This document shows, one piece after another, positions 30,427-43,647 of a DNA stretch of 64,000 bases (within the stretch, counting starts at the first letter, position 1; every line of letters begins with the position of its first letter). The stretch spans positions 124,001-188,000 of the forward strand of contig JAUYTV010000037.1 of NCBI GenBank assembly GCA_030694985.1, given 5' to 3'. The stretch is from Methanoregula sp. Its GTDB lineage: Archaea > Halobacteriota > Methanomicrobia > Methanomicrobiales > Methanospirillaceae. The position numbers and the translations under genes were made by a program. The notes under the pieces are model-generated. The model saw only the letters and a list, made by a program, of their open reading frames with translations, did no database searches and was not told where the DNA came from.

Positions 30427-31611
30427 TTATGGCTCCTCAAAAAAACAGAAAGGGTCTTGTGCATAAAAATCCCCCTCCGCAGCATGCGCCCGCACCCGGC
30501 ACCCCCCTCCACAGAGATCGCGGTGACTGCATGTCCGGCATCGCCCCTTGAATTGGGCCTGTTTTTCCCGGAATCGTGCGAGAACAGGATTTTGAGAATC
30601 GTTCCAGAGCTCGCTGAATGATTGACTCCTGATGTTCCCGACAAGAAATTCCGGTGAGCGGGCAAACTGGCAGGGGAATATGTTACCCTGTGCATCGATA
30701 TTTGCTACACGGGTGCCGGCGCTGCATCCACCCTTTAATGATTCCAGTAGTTTGCGGGCATCAGCAAGATCTTCTGATCGATCCTTTTCCATGGATGCGA
30801 GAAGGTGTATACAATCCTGTGGGGCATCGACTGTGAGGAACTCCATGGTTGCGGGATCGGTCTCTTTTGCTTTCTTATAGAGGAGCGACAAGGCATCGGT
30901 CACTTCGGTTTTATCCAGTTGCAAGCGGGAATAGGAATCAATCCCCCGTCCCGCGGGCACGAGCCAGTACAGGCAGAACCGGGATGCGCCAAGCGAGATG
31001 GCGAGATCTACGATTTCTTCGAGTTCATGGCAGTTCTCTTTAGTAAGGGTGTTCCTCACCCCGCACCGGAGTCCTGCTTCCCGGCACGCGGCAAATGCAG
31101 CAATGGTCTGCTCGAACGCGCCGGGCAGGTTCCGGAAGCGGTCATGGGTTTCTGCCCGTGCCCCGTCAAGCGATATCCCGGCATATTCAATCCCACATTC
31201 CTTGATCCTCCCGGCAACCTCACGCGTGATCAATGTCCCGTTGGTACTGAGTGCCATCTTGAGACCCCGGGATCCCGCATGAAGGGCAAGGTCCCAGATA
31301 TCCTCGCGCATGAGGGGTTCACCCCCGGAGAAGAGGATGAGCGGGACGCCCATATCAGCGAGATCATCTATTACACCCATTGCTTCTGTTGTTGTGAGTT
31401 CTCCCGCTGTTGATCGGTCTGGGCCGGACTTGTTGTAGCAGTGAGTGCAGCTCAGGTTACAGCGATCGGTGATATTCCAGAAGACCACCGGCCGGTACAT
31501 TCCTGAGAATGCAAGAAAATTACTCGGCACATCCCCCTGTTGCTTGTGGCGATGGCGCATCACGCCGCTGACTGTCCCCCTGCCGTGCATGCACTGCGTG
31601 ATCCGGTTCAT
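30427..31611 (-). CDS. ahbC: AhbC, 12,18-didecarboxysiroheme deacetylase (radical SAM)
   Basis: 394 residues. The radical SAM motif CNLSCTHCY lies near residue 52, within PVVFWNITDRCNLSCTHCYNKSGP, and is followed by VIDDLADMGVPLILFSGGEPLMR, closely matching the NirJ/AhbC type. A C-terminal SPASM domain (CSAGTRVANIDAQGNIFPC...CRTCSHRDLCGGGC...CF) binds extra iron-sulfur clusters. AhbC removes the acetate side chains of didecarboxysiroheme to give Fe-coproporphyrin III. It overlaps ahbB by 4 nt and ends the katG-ahb operon. NirJ-like heme d1 function is the main alternative, less likely next to ahbD. Confidence 0.87.
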   Translation of the reverse strand: MNRITQCMHGRGTVSGVMRHRHKQQGDVPSNFLAFSGMYRPVVFWNITDRCNLSCTHCYNKSGPDRSTAGELTTTEAMGVIDDLADMGVPLILFSGGEPLMREDIWDLALHAGSRGLKMALSTNGTLITREVAGRIKECGIEYAGISLDGARAETHDRFRNLPGAFEQTIAAFAACREAGLRCGVRNTLTKENCHELEEIVDLAISLGASRFCLYWLVPAGRGIDSYSRLQLDKTEVTDALSLLYKKAKETDPATMEFLTVDAPQDCIHLLASMEKDRSEDLADARKLLESLKGGCSAGTRVANIDAQGNIFPCQFARSPEFLVGNIRSQSFSELWNDSQNPVLARFREKQAQFKGRCRTCSHRDLCGGGCRVRAHAAEGDFYAQDPFCFFEEP

Positions 31612-32093
31612 GAACCTCCCCCGTTCTCCCCGATCCGGACATTCGGCACCCGCTTGAACTCGCGGGTGCTGAAGAGGACCAGATAATCCTGAGTTTTTAT
31701 CTGTTCGGCAACTTTGCTGATCTCTTCGAGGACCTGGTTTCTGTCATATCCGTGGTGAACGGTATAATGGGTATACTCCCAGCGACCCGGTATCGGTCTG
31801 CGCTTATAACAATGGGTAACGAAAGGGTACAAAGCGAGCAGTTTTCCGATATCATCGTTGCAGTTCCCCGTCTGTTTCCATGCCACAAGGGCATTTGCAG
31901 TGATCCCTATCTTACGCTGATCGATGCGTGCCCGGAATTTCCTTATGATTCCTGTTTCTTTAAGGTGCCGGATCCGTTCAATGACTTCGTCTCCAGTGAG
32001 ATCGAGCTTTTTTCCCAGTTCTTCAAATGGGGCCGGGACAAACAAAAGACCCCGTTCCAGTTCCATGAGCAGGTGAACATCAGTCTGGTCCAT
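31608..32093 (-). CDS. ahbB: AhbB, siroheme decarboxylase subunit
   Basis: 161 residues of the Lrp/AsnC-like siroheme decarboxylase family: an N-terminal winged helix (DVHLLMELERGLLFVPAPFEELGKKLDLTGDEVIERIRHL) and a ligand-binding domain with FVTHCYKRRPIPGRWEYTHYTVHHG, where His and Tyr residues contact the tetrapyrrole in this family. With AhbA it decarboxylates siroheme at C12 and C18. ATG 32093 is chosen over the ORF-track start; it overlaps ahbA by 14 nt. Confidence 0.85.
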   Translation of the reverse strand: MDQTDVHLLMELERGLLFVPAPFEELGKKLDLTGDEVIERIRHLKETGIIRKFRARIDQRKIGITANALVAWKQTGNCNDDIGKLLALYPFVTHCYKRRPIPGRWEYTHYTVHHGYDRNQVLEEISKVAEQIKTQDYLVLFSTREFKRVPNVRIGENGGGS

Positions 32094-32594
32094 TGGTAAT
32101 CTCCATAAATTGTGCGGGTACAAAAGAAAACCGCACATCGATTTTTATCTTCTTTACGGTCGGAAGGTCAAGGGCATCTGTGGCGGGAATTCCGGTCCTC
32201 TGCAAGATCTCATCGAGTACCCTTTGTACTCCTTCCTCATCACGCGCAGCAATGGTGAACCAGAGGGAATAGTAATGATCACGCAAAAAATTGTGCGAAA
32301 CTTCCGGATAACTGCTGATTACGAGAGCAATCTCGTCAATACGCACTTCTGGTACATGGAAGGCTACCAGTGTTGCAGCATGTAAACCGAGATGGCGGGA
32401 TTCCAGTACCGGTGAGATACCCCTTATAATGCCTGCACCCTCCAGCATTTTCATCCGGCAAAGTATTTCGGTTTCGGTTATTCCCAACCGGTCAGCGATC
32501 ACATTCCATGGCCGGGTAACCAGTGGAAGATCATTTTGCAGGGCATTGAGAATTGCCAGATCGATCTGATCTGGGATAAAGAGAGTGGGGGTGT

Positions 32595-32598
<4 letters not shown>
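32080..32598 (-). CDS. ahbA: AhbA, siroheme decarboxylase subunit
   Basis: 172 residues, a paralog of AhbB: winged helix (QIDLAILNALQNDLPLVTRPWNVIADRLGITETEILCRMKML) plus the domain with VSHNFLRDHYYSLWFTIAAR, typical of the A subunit (..YSLWFT..). It pairs with AhbB to form the decarboxylase that starts the siroheme branch of heme synthesis. ATG 32598 overlaps the ahbD stop by 4 nt. Confidence 0.86.
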
Positions 32599-36750
<4,152 letters not shown>

Positions 36751-36751
36751 G

Positions 36752-37954
36752 TTACCCCCGTATTGCCGAAAGGATATCCTCCCGGGTGGTCAGCCATGAT
36801 GGCAGGAAGCCGGCGATCAGCGATACGATAAACAGGCTGGTAATTGCACGGAAGAGCAGCATCGGTTCAAGAACCGGGGCTACCGGTCCCCCGGGAAACA
36901 CGAGCGGTGAAGCAGTGAGGTACTGGAGCAGCACAAACAGCAGGGCGCATCCTGCGAGTGTGCCGCAGACGCAGATAAAGAGCGCCTGGAAGATGTAGGA
37001 CTTGATGATGATGCTGCGGTCAATCCCGATGGCCTGCAGGATCCCAATCTGCTTCCTGCGGTAAACGGTATTGATGAAGATGACAATGAAGATGACTATG
37101 ACTGCGATGATCAGGCTGACGATCGTGCTGATGACGTTGATGATGTTAAAACTCCCGACAATGGATTTTAAAAAATCAGCGGATTTGTCCTGCCAGGTCC
37201 AGATCTTTTCCTGGATCCCGTACTGCATCAGGGTGATGCGCATGGCATCCTCATTGCCGGTCTTCTGAGTCTTTACAAGGATCTGGTTTGCTGTATCCGC
37301 TGTACCCAGCACGGATTCCAGTTCCTTTCTCGTGATGAAAGCACTGGAGTCGACACTAAACTGACCGGATGCAATGATTCCCTTGATGCGGTACTGCCGG
37401 GTTACGCCGTTTCTGAACGTAACCTCGACCGTCTTTCCGACGTCCACGCCCCCGAGCGTTGGCGTGCGATCCACTTTCTGGTCCTTGTTGCCGGCAAGGG
37501 TTTTACCTATCAGGATCTGTCCGGTATCGCCATCGTTCAGGTAATCCCCGCTGGCAATTCCGGTATGGATCTTCAGCACCTGTTTTTCATCATCGGGATT
37601 GATTGCAATCAGGAGCGGTGTTGTGGATTTTCCCTTGCTGACAATGGTTGCTGCACCGCTATACCGGGGAGTACTGGCAACCACCCCGGGAATCCGGTTG
37701 ATCTTCTGCTGGAGTTCCTTAACATTAGTGATGAGCAGCTGGTCCTCACGGGGCTCTATCACCAGATTCCCGTAGCTGTAATCGATATTCTGCTGGTTGA
37801 AGAGCACTACGATGCCGGCAATGATGGACGGGAGGAAGATCAGGTTGACAAATACCATCGCGATGATCATGATGGTCAACAGGATGGTGCCCTTGTTTCC
37901 CCTTGTAATCAGGCGCGATGCGAGGAAAAAAGCAACCTGCTCTTCCTCAAGCAT
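36752..37954 (-). CDS. FtsX/MacB-like ABC permease
   Basis: 400 residues with the MacB layout: one N-terminal helix (TILLTIMIIAMVFVNLIFLPSIIAGIVVLF), a large outside domain (about 55-265), and three C-terminal helices (VISTIVSLIIAVIVIFIVIFINTVYRRKQIGILQAIGI; ALFICVCGTLAGCALLFVLLQYL; LLFRAITSLFIVSLIAGFLPSWL). MacB-type permeases move substrates by changes outside the membrane rather than through a channel. ATG 37954 is chosen; it overlaps the upstream CARDB-like gene by 8 nt. Confidence 0.88.
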   Translation of the reverse strand: MLEEEQVAFFLASRLITRGNKGTILLTIMIIAMVFVNLIFLPSIIAGIVVLFNQQNIDYSYGNLVIEPREDQLLITNVKELQQKINRIPGVVASTPRYSGAATIVSKGKSTTPLLIAINPDDEKQVLKIHTGIASGDYLNDGDTGQILIGKTLAGNKDQKVDRTPTLGGVDVGKTVEVTFRNGVTRQYRIKGIIASGQFSVDSSAFITRKELESVLGTADTANQILVKTQKTGNEDAMRITLMQYGIQEKIWTWQDKSADFLKSIVGSFNIINVISTIVSLIIAVIVIFIVIFINTVYRRKQIGILQAIGIDRSIIIKSYIFQALFICVCGTLAGCALLFVLLQYLTASPLVFPGGPVAPVLEPMLLFRAITSLFIVSLIAGFLPSWLTTREDILSAIRG

Positions 37955-39179
37955 CGCGGCTTTCCTTTTTCCGGAGCATGAAGTACCAGTACCCGCCACC
38001 TACGGCTACGATAAGGATCATGATTATTGCCGCGATCATCCCGCTGGAATTACCATCAAGAACGGTCATCTGGAGGGTCTCTGTCCGGGTCTGGACACCA
38101 TAATCATCCTCGTACCGCACGGTCAGGTTATACGGGTAGGTGCCGGGATTGCCGGCCTGCAGGGTAAAGACTGCCGGGGCATCGTTGTTGGGTTCGATCT
38201 TTCCTACGTAAGCATCCTTTCCCCCGCTCACGGGGAGGTCGATGCTTGCCTTGACCGAGTTCGCATTGTCCGTGCCGGTGTTCTCAAGCCTTATGATGAG
38301 CGAGACTGCATCGCCTTTTTTGATCCGGACCGGATCCAAAGAGACGGATGCAATGCCTATCTTTGCCCTGCCCTTCACATGGATAGCGATGACCTCGGTC
38401 TGGGTTGTAGTTGTCCCATCAGGGTTTACATACGAGATGCCCAGCAGCACCCGGTTGAGACCTATAGGGGTTTTCTTGTCAGTGGAAAAGATCATATTCA
38501 TGGATGCGTTCTCTCCTTTCAGGAGGCTCCCGACATGGTATGTGCTGGAGGTCTTCTGGGTAATGGAAGGGCTGCTGCTGTTGACCGTGACAGTGATCTG
38601 GTCGGCACGGGAGAGGCCGTCATTTCTCAGCACAACCCTGGCGCTGATATCTTCACCCGGGTTTACCCCATCAGGCAGCGTCTTGATGGCGGTCAGGGCC
38701 GGCTTTTTTAATATAGCAATCTGGGTATTGACATTGACCGGGATCGGCTGGCGGACGCTCTGGCCGCCCGTGACATCGATCCAGATCTCGGGGAAGTAGA
38801 TGCCGTCATTTGCCGGTGCGCGGATCAGAAACGTGATCGGTATCGATTGGCCGGGACCTATCGCCCCTACCCGCTTGTAGTTACCCGAGATGACTGCCAC
38901 ATCCTTTGATACCAGCTGCACGCTCTCGATATTGACCCCGATATCAGTGACTTTGGTATTCTCAAACGTTCCTCCGGTCTGGATCCCGGTATTTTCCTTA
39001 ATGTTTGCCGAACCCGCGGTATTTTTTATCACTGCAGTGATGGTCCCGACATCGCCCGGCTGCAGGACCGATGGCAAGAGGGTATAGTTGGCAACGATGA
39101 CGGTCGGGCTCTCGGCCTGGACAGGCATGGTACACAGGAGCAGGACAAGGATGGCAAACAAAGGAAGCAATGGTTTCAT
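37947..39179 (-). CDS. Secreted CARDB-like protein with C-terminal membrane anchor
   Basis: 410 residues: signal peptide (LLPLFAILVLLLCTMPVQA), three or more Ig-like repeats of the CARDB/NPCBM-associated type (for example PSVLQPGDVGTITAVIKNTAG, GVNPGEDISARVVLRNDGLSRADQITVTV, RIKKGDAVSLIIRLENTGTDNANSVKASI), and a C-terminal helix (GMIAAIIMILIVAVGGGYWYFML) with a basic tail. It is the first gene of the ABC operon and probably an extracytoplasmic partner of the permease (inference). Confidence 0.8.
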   Translation of the reverse strand: MKPLLPLFAILVLLLCTMPVQAESPTVIVANYTLLPSVLQPGDVGTITAVIKNTAGSANIKENTGIQTGGTFENTKVTDIGVNIESVQLVSKDVAVISGNYKRVGAIGPGQSIPITFLIRAPANDGIYFPEIWIDVTGGQSVRQPIPVNVNTQIAILKKPALTAIKTLPDGVNPGEDISARVVLRNDGLSRADQITVTVNSSSPSITQKTSSTYHVGSLLKGENASMNMIFSTDKKTPIGLNRVLLGISYVNPDGTTTTQTEVIAIHVKGRAKIGIASVSLDPVRIKKGDAVSLIIRLENTGTDNANSVKASIDLPVSGGKDAYVGKIEPNNDAPAVFTLQAGNPGTYPYNLTVRYEDDYGVQTRTETLQMTVLDGNSSGMIAAIIMILIVAVGGGYWYFMLRKKESRDA

Positions 39180-39367
39180 GGTCTCAGGGTTTCCGCTTGG
39201 TTAACGTGAATCTGTGAACTTGATGGATGATAAGGGTTGTTGTACAGGGCATAACCTTGCATGAGGAGATCCCACAGAAGTCTGACAGATCATTTGCTGT
39301 CACTCAATTTTTTTACCGGAATGCACCGGCAAAAAAAGGCCGGAAAACCGGTGTAAAAGAGGAGATT

Positions 39368-39958
39368 TTAATGTCGGATCTCTATTGCAACTTCGTTTTG
39401 CCGCAGGAAGCCGGGTGTCCACGGGGAATCATACCGCATCAGGAACAGTTGCCCTGTTGTATAAATCCCAGAGTTTTTCAGCCCGTCCTGCAACCGTGAT
39501 GTTGCCGCATCCACATCTTCCTTGGGAGCATATCCCGAAAACCGGATAACGGCAATGTCCCGTTCCTTTATGGTCACGATCCGGACCCGGCTGTCAAGAG
39601 GGTCGGGGGTCTCCTCCCGTTTTGTTCCTGCGGGCAGCACAAACGACATCGATCCAGCATCTGAAACCACCGGGGCGGTCATGGGAATTTTCTGCGATGT
39701 TATGACCGGTGCGGTCATCGGGATCTTTTCCCGGGGTTTGTTGCTGCCGGAGATATAAGCAAAGAGCAGGCTGAACCCGGCATCGTCTTCGGCAGTATCG
39801 ACTGTTGCAAGCACCAGTTCAGGGTAGTGCCGGAACTCGATCTCTCCTGTTTTTCCCGTGACTGCATACGGGATAGTGTCAGCAGAAGAGCGGCTGAGCA
39901 GGAGAGCCAGCAGCAGGATCCCCACAAGGGCACCGATCACGATAAGCTTATTACGCAT
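39368..39958 (-). CDS. Membrane-anchored SOUL heme-binding family protein
   Basis: 196 residues. After an N-terminal helix (LIVIGALVGILLLALLLS) comes the SOUL domain: FRHYPELVLATVDT, FSLLFAYISGSNKPREKIPMTAPVITSQKIPMTAPVVS, MSFVLPAGTKREETPDPLDSRVRIVTIKERDIAVIRFSGYA. SOUL proteins bind heme or related tetrapyrroles, though binding is not universal. The duplicated KIPMTAPV motif is typical. Facing outside, it could bind or pass heme, fitting the neighbouring heme-synthesis operon. Confidence 0.88.
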   Translation of the reverse strand: MRNKLIVIGALVGILLLALLLSRSSADTIPYAVTGKTGEIEFRHYPELVLATVDTAEDDAGFSLLFAYISGSNKPREKIPMTAPVITSQKIPMTAPVVSDAGSMSFVLPAGTKREETPDPLDSRVRIVTIKERDIAVIRFSGYAPKEDVDAATSRLQDGLKNSGIYTTGQLFLMRYDSPWTPGFLRQNEVAIEIRH

Positions 39959-40031
39959 ACTGCCTCATGGGACGGTTCAGGTAATAAATGGGGGTTTTCT
40001 GCCAAAGGCCTGAGGGAAAAAAGTTAGAGGG

Positions 40032-40508
40032 CTACCCGTTTTTCAGGGCAACGATATCTTTTACCCCCACCAGTTTCCAGACGAGCGATCGCTCCTCGTT
40101 TACCAGCACGTCCGGGTGGTCATCCGGCCGGTGACCAAGTGCCGTGAGGATACGAGATGAAAGCCGGTTTTTCGTAATCATATCAACAAACTGCTCCCGT
40201 ACCTTCTTTTTCTGTGCCGGGTCCTTCACCTCTTCAAGCATTCCCTGCAGGCTCACAAAGGTAAAAGCGGAAAGGTTGGGAGCATATTCCTCAATTTCTA
40301 CCGAGACCTTCGGGTTGTTATTAAAATACTCGATCTTCCTGCCGTATTTTGTGGAAAGGAAATAGAGATATTTTCCGTCGAAAACATACATGAACGGAGC
40401 AATATAGGGATGCTCACACGCGCCAAACGCAATCCGTGATACATACTGGCGTTTGATCAATGCATCGTACTCTGCTTTTGGCATCTTTGGGATTTTTACC
40501 GGGTCCAT
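40032..40508 (-). CDS. Pyridoxamine 5'-phosphate oxidase-like FMN protein
   Basis: 158 residues with the split-barrel pattern MPKAEYDALIKRQYVSRIAFGACEHPYIAPFMYVFDGKYLYFLSTKYGRKIEYFNNNPKVSVEIEE. This family binds FMN, F420 or heme in different branches; HugZ-like heme degradation is one branch, but I see no specific sign of it. It stands alone, 73 nt from SOUL's start, on the same strand. Confidence 0.75.
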   Translation of the reverse strand: MDPVKIPKMPKAEYDALIKRQYVSRIAFGACEHPYIAPFMYVFDGKYLYFLSTKYGRKIEYFNNNPKVSVEIEEYAPNLSAFTFVSLQGMLEEVKDPAQKKKVREQFVDMITKNRLSSRILTALGHRPDDHPDVLVNEERSLVWKLVGVKDIVALKNG

Positions 40509-40635
40509 ACGATCATCATTCCTCTGGATTAGAGATAGTAAACAGGTGGGCTATAATGATGATCTAAAGCACAAGGATTCATGGCCGTTGTTTCACACTG
40601 ACAGCGTCAAGGGACCGTCCGGGTTTTGTGTGTTC

Positions 40636-41769
40636 TTACCCAAGTGAGAACGTCCCGTACTTCCCGCCGCCACCCGGATGCAGGGTCACCTTCCCGCTGC
40701 GGAGAGCGGCAATAACATCGGCAACCTTCGGGTGGATCGCCCGTATCTCTGCAACCGGTACATCGAGAAGCACAGCGATCTCGTTGCCGAACGTGGTGAT
40801 GAACGAGGAATAGATCGCTTTACACTTCTTTGTATTGGGCGACGATGCCCCTTCCATGGTCTGGATGATCTGGGCAAGGGGAAGCACGTGGACATATGGC
40901 GGGCGAGTTTGGGTCTGGCCTCCCCCAGCAAGCTCCTTTGCCCGGTCGTATACGCCTTTCTTGATAATCCCGCCATCAGCCGGGCAGCGCCATGCGTGGC
41001 CGATGGCTTGTTCCAAAGAGTATTGGGTGAAGCACCGGGTGCAGGCCGTGCGGTTGTATTTCCCCTCCTCTGGGAAGAATCCTGCATTCATCTCAATGGA
41101 GCCTTTCTTTATGCTCGCCAGTACGTCCCCTGCGTTCCGGTTCAAAATACTTATACGGTTGAACTCCCGACCGAGTTTGTCCGGATAGGGGCTGTGGGCA
41201 TCGGAGTTGGTGAGAAATGGAACATTGCAGAGTTCTGGAATCGCTGCACCATAGGAACTATCCGCAGAGAGGCCCAGTTCGAGGAAATCGATCTTTTCAT
41301 TCCCGTAACAGGAAGAAACACTGTCAAAATAGGCATACATCGCAGTCCATGGGGTAAAAGCATGGGCAGGACCGACAAGAGCGCCAACCTCATGGGCAAA
41401 TGCGGCGATCTCTTCACCGCTCAGGTATACATGCGGCCGTCCGCTCGTTATAAAACTCTTGCATTTCCCTTCCAGCAGGTCGCGAAGCTGGCTGAACTGG
41501 GCGAAATCTTCTGCAAGGATCACATGGTGAACGCGTTTTTTGTCCTCGATCTCTCCTTGCGGTACAATGATGATGCCAGCATCGTTTTCTAAGAACGGCT
41601 CCCAGCCTTTTTGCCAGTCTGGCTGGAGTGCGTCACCAGTACCAAGTACGTGGATGCCCTTTGTTACACAACCCGCAATCAGCTGCTCGGGCTGCATGAA
41701 GCGGGAGACTGCTATCGAGTAGGGGGAGTGGATGTGCAGGTCGGCTGTGATGAGCATGGGTTCTTCCAT
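40636..41769 (-). CDS. EndoQ-like PHP-domain DNA repair endonuclease
   Basis: 377 residues from ATG 41769 (MEEPMLITADLHIHSPYS). The PHP metal motif DLHIHSPYS, HVLGTGDALQPDW, GPAHAF and LTNSDAHSPYPDKLG are clear. A zinc finger follows (CTRCFTQYSLEQAIGHAWRCPADGG; the last ligand looks changed from Cys to Asp). This is the TIGR00375/EndoQ type, which nicks DNA 5' to deaminated bases such as uracil and hypoxanthine in Thermococcales. The C-terminus has a possible DNA-contact region. ORF-track residues before 41769 are ignored. Confidence 0.8.
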   Translation of the reverse strand: MEEPMLITADLHIHSPYSIAVSRFMQPEQLIAGCVTKGIHVLGTGDALQPDWQKGWEPFLENDAGIIIVPQGEIEDKKRVHHVILAEDFAQFSQLRDLLEGKCKSFITSGRPHVYLSGEEIAAFAHEVGALVGPAHAFTPWTAMYAYFDSVSSCYGNEKIDFLELGLSADSSYGAAIPELCNVPFLTNSDAHSPYPDKLGREFNRISILNRNAGDVLASIKKGSIEMNAGFFPEEGKYNRTACTRCFTQYSLEQAIGHAWRCPADGGIIKKGVYDRAKELAGGGQTQTRPPYVHVLPLAQIIQTMEGASSPNTKKCKAIYSSFITTFGNEIAVLLDVPVAEIRAIHPKVADVIAALRSGKVTLHPGGGGKYGTFSLG

Positions 41770-41919
41770 GATCGATTGAACGTTGCGGGATATATTTTCA
41801 CAGGATAAAAAAAAGATTGGTTCTCCCACAAGGAGAGCCTGATTATGTTTGATCGTAAGAGTTATCCAACCCGGTTTTGTCGTATGAAATGGGAACGGGG
41901 ATACGTTCATTTCTAAAAA

Positions 41920-42396
41920 TCAACCATAAACGGCCGGGACTATGGGAAGGTTGGGCAAGTGATAAGGGTGGCCGGCACCCGGCCGGCACCAGACTTCGAC
42001 ATCGTCATCGTAATGATCGGAGAGACGCTCACTTGATGGTGCGAACTGGAACTTTTTTAAGATATGCTGCATGATGGGCCGTGGCATCACCACCCGGACA
42101 TCATAGCCTTCCGACAGCCACCTGTGGAGCAGGGCCTGTGTATGTCCTTCGTTGCGATTCCGCGATATGATATAATGGAGATAGAGCCTGTTGTCTTCAT
42201 ACATTTCCAGCCACCCGGAGAAGAGTTGTTCTGAAAATCCCAGTGTATCACTCGCGTGTGTGCCGGTCTCGATTCGTTGTGCTGTCATCTGGATCAGTTC
42301 CTTTGGGAATCTGAACGTTTGTGTGTGGGGGATATAATCAAAGGGAGAGGGCGTGGTGAAAGTGAAAATTATCCGGGCATACAGCCAGTGGAACAT
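41920..42396 (-). CDS. Hypothetical protein
   Basis: 158 residues from ATG 42396. I do not recognise a family. The second half (HTQALLHRWLSEGYDVRVVMPRPIMQHILKKFQFAPSSERLSDHYDDDVEVW) has the feel of a GNAT-fold C-terminus, but no acetyl-CoA motif is visible. The ORF-track start overlaps the divergent DUF4405 gene, so the shorter form is preferred. It ends near the EndoQ gene on the same strand. Confidence 0.5.
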   Translation of the reverse strand: MFHWLYARIIFTFTTPSPFDYIPHTQTFRFPKELIQMTAQRIETGTHASDTLGFSEQLFSGWLEMYEDNRLYLHYIISRNRNEGHTQALLHRWLSEGYDVRVVMPRPIMQHILKKFQFAPSSERLSDHYDDDVEVWCRPGAGHPYHLPNLPIVPAVYG

Positions 42397-42492
42397 AAAA
42401 AAAATCTGACTACCGGCTTTCCCTAACACATATCCCGTTTTAAAATAATTGCCCGGTTTGGAAATATCCTTAACCTTTCCTGCCAAAACCGC

Positions 42493-42786
42493 ATGATGGG
42501 AATGGAAGTGAAAAGTACGAATATGCAAGTCGTCAAGTGGTGCGTTGATCTCGCAATGGGAATTGTATTTTTGTTCAGCGTTGTGACCGGGTTATTCAAG
42601 TTTACGCTTATTACGCGTTCATTTGGCCTTACTGATATCGTTTTGCCATCAGCACAGATAAGTGAAATCCATGACTGGGCAGGAATTACACTCTGTTTCC
42701 TTGTCGCAGTTCACTTGTTCCTGAACCGTGCATGGATCCTGTCGATGACACGAAAAATGTTTGCAGGTACAATCGGGATGAAATAA
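42493..42786 (+). CDS. DUF4405 cytochrome b-like membrane protein
   Basis: 97 residues with three hydrophobic helices. The pair of histidines in SEIHDWAGITLCFLVAVHLFLNRAW is the usual heme-ligand pattern of small cytochrome b-like DUF4405 proteins. It converges with the molybdopterin oxidoreductase gene, a frequent functional partner of such heme proteins. ATG 42502 is an alternative start. Confidence 0.72.
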   Translation: MMGMEVKSTNMQVVKWCVDLAMGIVFLFSVVTGLFKFTLITRSFGLTDIVLPSAQISEIHDWAGITLCFLVAVHLFLNRAWILSMTRKMFAGTIGMK

Positions 42787-42828
42787 AAAAAACAGGGTTT
42801 AACAAACCCATTGTTATGGCACTGCTTT

Positions 42829-43527
42829 TCACCTTGAATAGAAATTCTTGTCCAGATCCCCGATGTTTGAATATCCCCGCTGTTCCCAGTATCCTTTATA
42901 GCTGGGATCTGCCGTCAGTTCGATCTTTTCGATCCACTTTGCCCATTTGTATCCCCATTTGTCTTCTGCCACCAGCTGGAAGGGGTACCCTCGTTCCGCA
43001 GGAAGGGTGACGTTGTTCATTTTGTAGGCCATGATAATATCCCGGTTCATCAGGTAGTCGAGGGGAAAGGATGTGGTATAGCCATCGTGTGCAGTGAAGA
43101 TTACGGTATTTGCACGAGGATCCGGCCCGGCATTCCTGATCAGGTCACGCACCTGTACTCCTTCCCAGAGGATGGTTGCATCCCAGCCTTCAACACAATG
43201 GAGGGTGACAAGTTTGGTGTAGTGGGGATATTGCTCCAGAACGTTTTGGTAAGTATAGATGTCAGTCTTGTTAGTCAGGCCGGTAATCGTGAGACGATAA
43301 TCAGATTCATTGATATGCCGGGGACCCTTTATGGAATTCTCACGGAAGGCATTGATAGACGATAGATCTTTTCCCTGGTAGGATCTGACTTCAACTGCGG
43401 GCAGAGAGGTTGACCCACCGTATGCCGGAGTGCTGGAAGATGACGTGGTCTTGAGAAGAACAATCGCGCCGCCCAACAGGATGATGAGAGCCAATGCAAT
43501 GACGACGACCCATTTTGAATTCATCAT
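42829..43527 (-). CDS. Membrane-anchored molybdopterin-dependent oxidoreductase (sulfite oxidase fold)
   Basis: 232 residues: N-terminal helix (WVVVIALALIILLGGAIVLL), then the oxidoreductase molybdopterin-binding domain with ITGLTNKTDIYTYQNVLEQYPHYTKLVTLHCVEGWDATILWEGVQVRDLI; the Cys of LHCVEGW should bind molybdenum. Further family motifs are TAHDGYTTSFPLDYL and DIIMAYKMNNVTLPAERGYPFQLVAEDKWGYKWAKWIEKIEL. The MsrP/YedY group repairs oxidised methionines or reduces small molecules; the substrate here is unknown. The adjacent DUF4405 protein could pass electrons. Confidence 0.88.
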   Translation of the reverse strand: MMNSKWVVVIALALIILLGGAIVLLKTTSSSSTPAYGGSTSLPAVEVRSYQGKDLSSINAFRENSIKGPRHINESDYRLTITGLTNKTDIYTYQNVLEQYPHYTKLVTLHCVEGWDATILWEGVQVRDLIRNAGPDPRANTVIFTAHDGYTTSFPLDYLMNRDIIMAYKMNNVTLPAERGYPFQLVAEDKWGYKWAKWIEKIELTADPSYKGYWEQRGYSNIGDLDKNFYSR

Positions 43528-43647
43528 CAGAGAACTGAACGCTGGATCTTATTAATTGTCGTAAGATGGCAAAACAGGGTAAGTGTGAAAAATGTAACGG
43601 GTTCGGATACATTTCAAAAAAAAGAATGTACGCGACAGAACGCATCC

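Noticed and set aside
37797-38711. 304-codon plus-strand ORF over the permease/CARDB junction
   Set aside because: Antisense to two coupled genes; no domain and no promoter.
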